Assembly (NCBI GenBank): GCA_022606425.2
Contig: JAHDVF020000251.1
Coordinates: 1-64,000 of the forward strand
DNA: 64,000 nucleotides
Source of the DNA: Lepidostoma basale
Lineage: Eukaryota > Arthropoda > Insecta > Trichoptera > Lepidostomatidae
Direction: 5' to 3'
Part shown: piece after piece, positions 56,400 through 64,000 of the stretch
How positions within the stretch are numbered: position 1 is the first letter of the stretch
How the letters are laid out: every line of letters begins with the position of its first letter
Translations under genes and position numbers: made by a program
Notes under the pieces: generated by a model
Told to the model about the DNA's origin: nothing
The model's database searches: none
What the model saw: the letters and a program-made list of their open reading frames with translations, nothing else

Positions 56400-56970
56400 G
56401 TTTACAAAGGATGGGAGGGTGGAGAAGGATATTGAAAGAAGGGTTGGGGCAGGCAACAGAATAAATGGTGCACTTAAAGTTGTCATCGCAAACAAAGCCT
56501 ATCCAAAAAAGCTAAGATGGCAGTGCACAATGGTGTTCTTGTGCCGACCCTTATGTATGGAAGTGAAGCATGGAACTGGCAAAAGAAGGATGAAAGTAGA
56601 ATAAATGCAGTAGAAGTGAATGTGGTGCGAATGAAAGTGTTATGAACAAAATAAGGAAAGGGTCATTAAGATGGTTTGGACACATGGAAAGAATGAGTGA
56701 AGACAGAATGGTAAAGAAGGTATATGTAAATGGCGTGAACGGAGCTAGAAATAGAGGAAGGCCGAGGAAAACGTGGCACGATCAAATCAATCAAATATTG
56801 TCGATCATGTGAGGAGTCGGAAAAATCGACGTGCGTGCATGACAAGATGTATGAATGTAGAGGAAACGAGAGACGTATGTCAGGACAGAACAGTGTGGCG
56901 TTCCATTCTTTCTGCCTACCCCTCCGGGGAGACGGCGTGATGGTAAGTTGGTTAGTTAGTTAGTAAAATA
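56400..56970 (+). mobile_element. LINE-A, longest copy in the window
   Basis: It starts upstream of other copies with EKDIERRVGAGNRINGALKV and VIANKAYPKKLRWQ, then broken frames through ACMTRCMNVEETRDVCQDRT to VWRSILSAYPSGET. It ends GGAGACGGCGTGATGGTAAG with GTTA units. It appears to sit inside the jockey-type 3' UTR, because AATACTTACTGTACTGGAAATA resumes after it. Confidence 0.88.
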
Positions 56971-57726
56971 CTTACTGTACTGTACTGGAAATAAAAATAT
57001 CATGTATAACCCAAACGATGGAATTACTCAAACACGAATTTTGTTTTCCCTTCGTAATATTTTAATTCATAAAAATATCAATAAAATACACAATTTAAAT
57101 TTTCGAACATCATATTTTGTTTTTTTTTTGCATAGGGATTTTCAGAGGTTTCAGAGAGATGATATGGTCGAATGAAGTATAAAATAAAAAGGATAATTAA
57201 TACATAACTTAAAAAGTATACATAAAATTAAAATATTATTTCCCTATATAATTTACTTTTTAAAATTTAAGTGTAAAAATATTTTTAACCTCAATATTTT
57301 AAACACATTATATTGATAAAAATAACTTTTTCATAGGCTATATTTTATGGTATAAACATCTTTAAAAAAACGGCTTTATTAGTTTAAGTAAATCTTATGA
57401 TGAAAAATGTTTTTAAGTTCAATAAATCAATGAATTCAAATAAATTATCAGAAAGAGGCAAATGAAATTATGTTTAAAAAATATTGAAAATATGATATAC
57501 CTATTTACTTGCGATAAAAAGTATGTTTTACGTTTAACGTAAAAAGTTTTTTTGAATCCAAGAAAACATGCAATTTTTACCATGTTAATTTTCAATTTAA
57601 AAAAAAGTATTTGTTAGTTACTATTCTTTTCGTTGAATCTGTCGGTCTGTACATGAAACTTGGATAAGACATTTAGATAAAAGCTCATCAAAATCTGTCT
57701 TCTCTTGAGTGATTGATATTACTCAC
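56971..57726. other. Unassigned A+T-rich DNA
   Basis: Very A+T-rich, no gene seen. Confidence 0.3.
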
Positions 57727-57824
57727 GTCCTCTCCGACAAAACGGAGCTTATTGTTCTGATTTATGGCAATAACACGGGGAATATAGAAGAGTTTCATCA
57801 ATTTTTTGCGTGTTATAAACAGAC
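57727..57824 (-). CDS. Candidate internal exon of an unidentified gene
   Basis: A strong acceptor (AATTTTGCAG, ending 57825) and a strong donor (GAC then GTGAGTAA, from 57726) bound 98 bases that are open in only one phase (2 + 32 codons). The product contains LFITRKKLMKLFYIPRVIAI and NQNNKLRFVGED. I do not recognise it. It shares no sequence with the repeats here, which favours a host exon, but a chance splice pair or unknown element is possible. Confidence 0.35.
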
Positions 57825-58196
57825 CTGCAAAATTTTGTAATAAAGAAAATTCACGTGGGAATAAGTATCTCATGTATTATATAAAGCATCTATTGTATTG
57901 AGATTCATTAAAAATATAACCAAAGTATTCAAATATGGAATACTTAGGGCGCGTTATAAGGAGCGAAAAATACAAAATGCTCTTATTGATTATCCAATGC
58001 ATATTTGAATGGAAAAAAGTGTATCTATTTTGTTATTATCTTTAAAAGTATATTTATAATTAAAATGTTGTATTAGTATTTATTATCTTTTTTATTAGTT
58101 GGACTTGGACTTGGATCTTCTGGCTTACAGAGGTTCAGCTCTAATGGCTATTCCTCTTGCTTATTTAAGTACTTACACTAAAAAAATATTTAACTA

Positions 58197-58520
58197 GCAA
58201 GGGTAGCAGAAAGAATGAACTGCTACACTTTTCTTTTCTGACATACTTCTCTCGCTTCCTCAACGTTCATACATCGTGTCAAGCACGCATATCGATTTCT
58301 CCGACTCCTCACGTGGCCGACATTCAATATTTGATTAATTTGATCGTGCAACGTTTTCCTCGGTCTTCCTCTATTTCTAGTAACATATACATCGTTCACG
58401 TATACTTTTTTTACCATTATTTCTTCATTTATTCTTTCCATGTGTCCAAACCATATTAATGATCCTTTCATCATTTTGTTCATAACACTTTCATTCGCAC
58501 CGCATTCGCTTATTATATTT
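58197..58520 (-). mobile_element. LINE-A fragment, first duplicate
   Basis: An 86-codon minus frame: MNKMMKGSLIWFGHMERINE, EIMVKKVYVNDVYVTRNRGR, PRKTLHDQINQILNVGHVRS and ACLTRCMNVEEAREVCQK. The tail has decayed. Confidence 0.85.
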
Positions 58521-58559
58521 TCATTATTATTATTACTTCCAATATATTATTATTATTTT

Positions 58560-58640
58560 GGCTGTACTTTCCTCACATTGCCCTAGCAAGGTGAAACTTG
58601 TCACTCTTCTTACTTTATAAAATATAATTAAACTTTTAGA
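58560..58640 (+). repeat. Decayed hammerhead-type repeat, first duplicate
   Basis: CATTGCCCTAGCAAGGTGAA, ACTTGTCACTCTTC and ATAATTAAACTTTTAGAAG. Confidence 0.45.
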
Positions 58641-58823
58641 AGACGTTTTAATCAATAATACGTATTATTTAGTATGATGTCACATTATTGTTCAATAAAC
58701 AAGAATTTTTAAAGCAAACTTTTTCTGAGAAATTACAAAGCATATTTATAATTGAAATGTTGTACTAGTATTTAATATCTTTTTTATTATTATTTAAGTA
58801 CTTAAACTAAAAAATAATTTAAC

Positions 58824-59082
58824 TAACCAGGGTAGCAGAAAGAATGAACTGCCACACCTTTATTTTCTGACATACTTTTCTCGCTTCCTCAACATTCATA
58901 CATCGTGTCAAGCACGCACATCGATTTCTCCAACTCCTCACGTGGCCGACATCGTTAACATATCCTTTTTTTGCCATTCTTTCTTCATTCATTCTATCCA
59001 TGTGTCAAACCATCTTAATGATCCTTTCATTGTTTTGTTCATAACACTTTCATTCGCACCGCATTCACTTCTTATATTTTCA
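58824..59082 (-). mobile_element. LINE-A fragment, second duplicate
   Basis: It matches the first duplicate but lacks the RPRKT-coding block (VYVNDV is followed directly by GHVRSWRNR in the minus frame 59001-58819), so an internal deletion followed the duplication. Confidence 0.85.
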
Positions 59083-59132
59083 TTATTATTATTACTTCTA
59101 ATATATTATTATTATTTTGGCTGTAGTTTCCG

Positions 59133-59210
59133 CACATTGCCCTAGCAAGGTGAAACTTGTCACTCTTCTTACTTTATAAAATATAATTAAACTTTTAGAA
59201 GACGTTTTAA
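59133..59210 (+). repeat. Decayed hammerhead-type repeat, second duplicate
   Basis: Same sequence as 58560-58640 with one or two changes. Confidence 0.45.
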
Positions 59211-59300
59211 TCAATAATACGTATTATTTAGTATGATGTCACATTATTGTTCAATAAACAAGAATTTTTAAAGCAAACTTATTCTGAGAAATTACAGAGA

Positions 59301-60050
59301 TAATATTTTGGATTGTATGACGCAGTTCAACGCCTCTCAATAGCTGCCTTATATAGGAGTGTGAAAACGTGATACCTCTTTTCAATGAGGAACATATTTT
59401 TTTAGCTCCACCACAAAGACGCGTGCGACCTTGGGCAATACCATCGTACTTTTATAACCATCGAGCCTCTTTAGCCTCAAAGTTTGAAGCAACTTTTTAC
59501 ACGGGTAATTACGCTCGATTCTTTAAAAGCTCGAAACTCTTTTTGCAGAATATAATTTGAATCCATGCCATCACGCAATTTTATTTCGAGAAGGATTATT
59601 CATTGATTTTTTTTGATAAGAGACGCGTAGCTTTACCATTAAAAAATAAATTATTTACTATTACAGTAACTAACTACACTTATCGAAAAAATAAATTTAT
59701 AATTTTCATTATTTTAGAAAAATATACTGCTTACGTGTTTAAATAAATAAGGATTGATGATTTGCATCCTTCTTCTGTGCAAATTACCAATGGTTTGATC
59801 TCATGTACACCGAATAAATATTATAATCACCCGAAACATGTCTGTAAAGACGATTTTTTTATGAATCAAAACAATGTTTTTTTCCAATTTAGAGTATTCT
59901 TGATGGTGAAGGTATAAATTATAAACTCAAAAAAAAGTGAAAAAAAAACAGTTGTTTATTCATAAAAAAAATCATTGTGGAATTTCACAGTGTTAACGCC
60001 AGAATTTCTTCTATATTCGCCTTCACTTTATGTTGTGGATTCATATTATA
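59301..60050. other. Unassigned, repeat relics
   Basis: CCCGAAACATGTCTG at 59828-59842 is another motif trace. 59850-60000 forms an imperfect inverted repeat (GATTTTTTTATGAATCAAAA against TTTATTCATAAAAAAAATC) and ends in the GTTAACGCC repeat. Confidence 0.45.
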
Positions 60051-60069
60051 ATAGAATAAATAATATAAC

Positions 60070-60217
60070 TAAGTATTACAACATTTTATTTCACGTATCA
60101 CAGACATGTTTCGGTTATATTAAAACCTTTTAAATGTAAAAATTTTATTTTTATTTTGTTCGTTGAAAAAGGTTATTTTATAACCATAACATGTCTGTGA
60201 TAAGTGTAATACTAAGT
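60070..60217. repeat. Foldback with decayed hammerhead motifs in both arms
   Basis: Arms GTATTACAACATTTTATTTC/CACGTATCACAGACATGTTT and AACATGTCTGTGATAAGTGT/AATAC are inverted. On minus, GGTTTTAATATAACC then GAAACATGTC is stem II plus GAAA plus stem III; on plus GGTTATTTTATAACC precedes ATAACATGTC. The CTGANGA boxes are degenerate. Confidence 0.6.
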
Positions 60218-60239
60218 GGAGTTTATGATATTTCTCTTT

Positions 60240-60560
60240 TTCTTTTTTATATACTTTGTATATACAACACTTCGTTAATTTTTTAAAAATTACATAGACA
60301 TGTTTCGGACAACCAGTCCTTCTTCAGTGATACATATTATAAAGATACATATTTAAAATATTATAAAATTGTTTACATGATCTGACAGATGTTATAAAGA
60401 TTTATTTCATAAAATAAATCTTTATGACATCTGTTAGATCATGTAAACAATTTTATAATATTTTAAATATGTATCTTTATAATATGTATCATTGAAGAAG
60501 GACTGAAGATTTTTTAATGTTAGCATTGTACATACAAAGTACATAAAAAAGAAAAAGAGA
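60240..60560. repeat. Foldback element, sister of 44060-44585, one intact motif
   Basis: Outer ends ATATACTTTGTATATACAAC and TTGTACATACAAAGTACATA, and inner TCTGACAGATGTTATAAAGA against TCTTTATGACATCTGTTAGA, are inverted copies nearly through the centre. The right arm has lost part of its motif (GAAGAAGGACTGAAGA). Confidence 0.8.
60293..60333 (-). ncRNA. Hammerhead motif, CTGAAGA box
   Basis: On minus: CTGAAGA (60327-60321), extra A (60320), stem II GGAC-TGGTT-GTCC (60319-60307), GAAA (60306-60303), palindromic stem III ACATGT (60303-60298) and C (60297). Core fits CUGANGA...GAAA. Stem I next to the core is weak. Confidence 0.65.
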
Positions 60561-61228
60561 AATAAAGCATCTACAACACAAAGTACGGCGAATTTAGAAT
60601 AAAAGCATTTATATTTATTCAAATAAACGCCTTATTTTTTTTCTGTGAGGAGTTCAATAAAAAATATGAAAAACAATCCTTATTATTTAAATTTAACTCA
60701 CACATAGAAATATATTTTAAAAATCTCACAACGATTAAGAAGAGGTTGTTAACGGACCACTATGTAAATGCAGGTCGGGTTCTTTAATTAGATTAACTTT
60801 GGAAATTTTGAGAATCTTGATTTTAACCTCATAGCAGATATCTCATTAAACAGTTTATTCGCACAGACGTAACAACCATTCCTAATCCATGCGGTTCCGT
60901 CATTCATACATCGTGCAAATGCGTAATACATTTGCACTACATATTGTGTTAATAAAATCACGTTTATACGGTGATCGTTTACTGTAAATGCTTTCTTCGA
61001 TGATGGATGTAATTTTAATGTTAAGACATTTTGCAAAGCCCGTTTGATTATTGACCGTCTCGCGTTATTCGCGATCTTTCAAATGAAATATTTAATTTCT
61101 TACGGTCAAAAAAATATAGCGGTATCATTTGAATTTCGAATGATTTTTACGCGCCTCTAATGACATCATTTTACCGGGATTCTTTCTAATAGTATTAACG
61201 CATTGTTTATGGATACCATCCCATTTAC
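60561..61228. other. Unassigned; one Cys-rich minus frame
   Basis: The minus frame 61036-60788 contains FARCMNDGTAWIRNGCYVC and ANKLFNEI, which looks coding, but I found no phase-compatible splice sites joining it to the exons at 57.7 or 61.3 kb. Confidence 0.3.
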
Positions 61229-61353
61229 CTGACTGGTCTCTCATTAGCTGAAACCTGGAGACTGACGGGTGCCATGGTCAATGGTTTACAGGATGGACAC
61301 GACCCTAAATCATGAATCATGAGGAATACGACTAAGACGAAGAAAATGTTCAT
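61229..61353 (-). CDS. Candidate first coding exon with signal peptide
   Basis: ATG at 61353 opens a 41-codon frame beginning MNIFFVLVVFLMIHDLGSC, a typical signal peptide (short polar start, hydrophobic core, small residues near the expected cut). It continues PSCKPLTMAPVSLQVSANER and ends at a donor CAG then GTAAATG. It leaves phase 2, which does not match the exon at 57727, so an unseen exon or a different gene is required. The family is not recognised. It could be chance. Confidence 0.35.
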
Positions 61354-61599
61354 TATCCTTGATTGTCCCGTCTTTGTCCGTAGATTCGGTAAGTGATATA
61401 TGTTTCTAGTCAATTGGCTATGTGTGTCTGAGTTTTTGATTAGGTATAATTGTCCGTTTTCTCTTCCGTGGAATTCTACATACAATTTTCAAGGTCTTAA
61501 ATTTGAAATAATTAATGTTTTTAATTGAAATTTCTTTGTAGAAGTTCATTTTAAATTATGAAACCAAAAAAAAATTGTACAAAATTTCTTTATTATTAT

Positions 61600-61700
61600 G
61601 TATTTAGTGTGCTTCCACTACTTGTGTTTATGTTCTGTAATTTATGAAAATAAACACAAGTGGAAGTACACTAAATACATAATAATAAAGAAAATTTGTA
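61600..61700. repeat. Foldback of the GAAACCGG family without ribozyme centre
   Basis: TATTTAGTGTGCTTCCACTA and CTTGTGTTTATG face CATAAATTACAG-flanked ATAAACACAAGTGGAAGTAC and ACTAAATACATAATAATAAA. The outer arms equal those at 26283-26380, but the centre holds no CCGG motif. Confidence 0.7.
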
Positions 61701-62695
61701 TCAATTTATTTTTGTTTTCATTATGTCTTAAATTTGGTCAGATCTAATATGTCCAGTTGTTTTGTATGTCTTTATACTTGTATGATTTGGGTCAAATACT
61801 TAATATAGTATATTTTTATTACTTTATTTTATTTTTCTTTGACGTCTAGCAATGTCCGTTAAGTTTCCTAACCCCCAGAAGGAGATCATATATATGATAT
61901 AACTTTTAATATAAGCTTCGTACTTAAGGATTTTTCTTTTCTTGGTATATAATTTTCAATTTTGTAGAAGAGAGAGTATAGTGATGCTAATTAATAAATT
62001 CAAATGCGTAATGTTCCGCAGTAACAAGGCTTACAGTTTACATATAATCCTAGCTTCTTACCAGATATAGAGAAATGATAAAAGAGCGGGAAAAATATTG
62101 TATCGATGTCAAACTGGATTAATCCAGAACAGAGAATAGCCACGTACCATTGAATAATTATTCCAACCAAGTGTGATTACACACATTAGACTTAATACAC
62201 GAGAGTCCATATGAATAAGTGTAACTCCTTTTACGTGTCCGATCTCTTACGTCTATTTAAATTCAGTTCTTATCTATTCGATTCTGGCGGCTGGCAATAC
62301 AAGCCTGTTAAATAATGTTAACTAGTACCTACTGGAGATAAATTTGATGTCTATGGTACCAGATCACGGCAGACTATATTTGCAGATTAATATTACCGCT
62401 GTTTAATTAAAGTTCCAGCCGAATGGTTAATCGCCCGATCACATAATTTTTTTCGTCATCATTATCCGCGCTGCGTTCGCACGCGGCCATGTTAGGAGTT
62501 ATAACCTACCTGTGTACATATTTGAATATCATCTTCAAATGTGGGACCAAAGAGGTCAAGTTTATTCATTATAAAAACAAGACAACACAGGCGGTGCGTA
62601 TTATTTTTTAAATATTACCGAATACAGATAATTTATTTTTAAATATTTTATTTATTTATTTACTGTATTTACGGTATTTTTACTGTACCTATGCT
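61701..62695. other. Unassigned DNA
   Basis: Unique-looking and less A+T-rich around 62040-62520. No exon with supported boundaries. Confidence 0.3.
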
Positions 62696-62699
62696 ATGC

Positions 62700-63225
62700 T
62701 TCGCCCTGTATGGCGTTCCGGTATCATTTCGAGAAAGCTCAAACTCCAAATATTTAGCAGTAGCCTTAAAAGCGTACTGCTGTACGGATGTGAGCTTGGA
62801 AATCTACCGCGGACGTTATTGGAAAACTCCAGGTGTTTATAAATAGGTGCCTTCGCTCAATATTCAAGATCTATTGGCCCCAAACAGTGTCAAATGCCGT
62901 TCTCTGGACCATGGCAGGCGAAAAGCCAATTAGAGAACAAGTCGCTAGACGCAAATGGCAGCGGATCAGTCACACTCTGAGACGGAACCCAGCCTGCATC
63001 ACTCAGGGCGCACTAGACTGGTCCCCTATGGGGGGAAAGAGGAAGCGAGGCAGACCTAGAGCCACCTGGAGAAGAGCCCTGCACGACGAGGTTAAGGCAG
63101 CAGGCATCACTTGGGATGATGTGAGGCATCAGGCATGCGATAGAGTCGGGTGGAGAAGTTTCCCTATGCACCACGGAGGTGTGTCAGGACAAAAAGAAGA
63201 AAAGAAGAAGAATATACAATGATTG
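62700..63225 (+). mobile_element. LINE-F fragment, C-terminal region
   Basis: VLLYGCELGN-like start in one frame, then a 129-codon frame 62833-63222 with INRCLRSIFKIYWPQTVSN, RRKWQRISHTLRRNPACITQ, GALDWSPMGGKRKRGRPRAT and WRRALHDEVKAAGITWDDV. This is the end of an insect LINE polymerase. The 3' end is a GAA-rich tail. Only copy of this family in the window; nearly open, so probably young. Confidence 0.85.
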
Positions 63226-63493
63226 TTAATACATATACAAATGAACAAACTTACAGTTAAATAAAGACAAAGAAGTTTACCCACCGCTTGCTCGAAGCTG
63301 TTGTAGGACGCAGCGGCGCCTTTTCACCAGCTTCGCTCATACAATCCCTAGGCCCATCCCTGTTCATGCGGAACTTACGTTCACTGGGGAATGCAACATT
63401 CCAAAAAAGCAAAAGGCAAAAGAGTCTCCAGGCCCCATTTAATCTAGTTTAATTTATATTCCACATTTAATCTAGTTTAATTTCTATTATTTG
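63226..63493. other. Unassigned; G+C-richer patch
   Basis: 63280-63440 has a coding-like composition (GCTCGAAGCTGTTGTAGGAC) but no domain or splice pair was identified. Confidence 0.3.
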
Positions 63494-63830
63494 ATAGTGT
63501 TATGAACAAAATAATGAAAGGATCATTAAGATGGTTTAGACGTATGGAAAGAATGAATGAAGAAAGAATGGTATAAAATTATATGTTATCGTTGTAAATG
63601 GAACCAGAAATAGAGGAAGACCGAGGAAAACGTGGCACGATCAAATAAATCAAATAATAAATGTCGGTCATGTGAGGAGTCAGAGAAATCGACGCGCGTG
63701 CATGACACGATGTATGAATGTTGAGGAAGCAAGAGAAATATGTCAGGAAAGAAAAGTGTGGCAGTCCATTCTTTCTGCCTACCCCTTCTGGGAGACGGCG
63801 TGATGGTTGGTTAGTTACTTACTTATGATG
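63494..63830 (+). mobile_element. LINE-A fragment, GTTA/GTTG tail
   Basis: GTGTTATGAACAAAATAATG, GGTTTAGACGTATGGAAAGA, CCAGAAATAGAGGAAGACCG and GGAGACGGCGTGATGGTTGG. Very close to the inverse of 41213-41600. Confidence 0.9.
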
Positions 63831-63832
63831 CA

Positions 63833-63975
63833 ATTATCTGCCTTACATGTCTTCCTTATTTCATCGTTCGGTTTTCTATCATATATCGTTTTCACGCACA
63901 TTTTTCTTAGTGATCTCATTTCTACGCCATTTATTCTACTTTTATCATTTTTTTGCCAGCTCAAAGCTTCACTAA
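63833..63975 (-). mobile_element. LINE-A fragment abutting the previous copy in inverse orientation
   Basis: On plus: GCAATTATCTGCCTTACATG, TTTCGTTTTCACGCACATTT-like and TAGTGATCTCATTTCTACGC, matching the inverse of 33110-33250. It runs to the window end region. Confidence 0.8.
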
Positions 63976-64000
63976 TAAAAAATCTTCTATCTTCTAGTAT

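Larger units (their letters stand above)
58045..59300. repeat. Direct tandem duplication of a LINE-A plus hammerhead-repeat block
   Basis: 58045-58740 and 58738-59300 share the order ATATTTATAATTAAAATGTT, LINE-A 3' end, TTATTATTACTTCCAATATA, GCCCTAGCAAGGTGAAACTT and CAATAAACAAGAATTTTTAA. The first copy contains an extra GGACTTGGACTTGGAT repeat (58097-58160) and LINE-A positions missing from the second. Confidence 0.85.

Noticed and set aside
60788..61036. Cys-rich minus ORF as exon 2 of the 61.3-kb signal-peptide gene
   Set aside because: The best acceptors near 60990 and 60930 give the wrong phase for the exon at 61229-61353 and run into a stop.

Overview
The window is A+T-rich animal nuclear DNA, almost certainly from an insect and most likely from a moth or butterfly. 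The evidence is spliced genes with GT-AG introns, a cecropia-type mariner, and a dense layer of 5'-truncated LINE 3' ends and foldback repeats. No prokaryotic or viral gene organisation is visible. All gene models were made by eye from splice signals, reading frame and recalled family sequences, without database searches.

Two host genes are well supported, lying head to head around a 455-bp spacer. On the minus strand (2939-11277) is SAS-6, the cartwheel protein of the centriole: 11 exons with every junction phase-consistent, 637 codons. On the plus strand (11733-16276) is RPA2, the 32-kDa subunit of replication protein A: 6 exons, 264 codons, carrying a nearly complete mariner in intron 5. 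The spacer holds an E2F-like TTTCCCGCC site, which suits a shared S-phase promoter for replication and centriole-duplication genes.

From 16.7 kb to the end no complete gene is visible. Two isolated minus-strand exon candidates (57727-57824 and 61229-61353, the latter with a signal peptide) may belong to a gene with large introns. The rest is mostly mobile-element debris: about 30 pieces of one LINE family (called LINE-A here) ending in short tandem GTTA, GTTT or GTT tails; several other LINE families (LINE-B to LINE-J and a jockey/CR1-like one); a tRNA-derived SINE split by a LINE; mariner-type MITEs; and a MITE family (M1) carrying the phrase GCGCCATCTATTAAGATT.

The most unusual content is a set of foldback (inverted-repeat) elements and relatives carrying hammerhead-ribozyme-like motifs. 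Four copies keep a full or near-full catalytic core (614-656 +, 40512-40553 -, 55601-55640 +, 60293-60333 -) with stem II, GAAA and a palindromic stem III. Many others are decayed relatives recognisable by GAAACATGTC, GAAACAGCTGTC or GAAACCGG. Several have a motif in each arm of the inverted repeat. Hammerheads are known in Penelope-like elements and retrozymes. The multi-family foldback arrangement here, with one extra base between the CUGANGA box and stem II, deserves checking.
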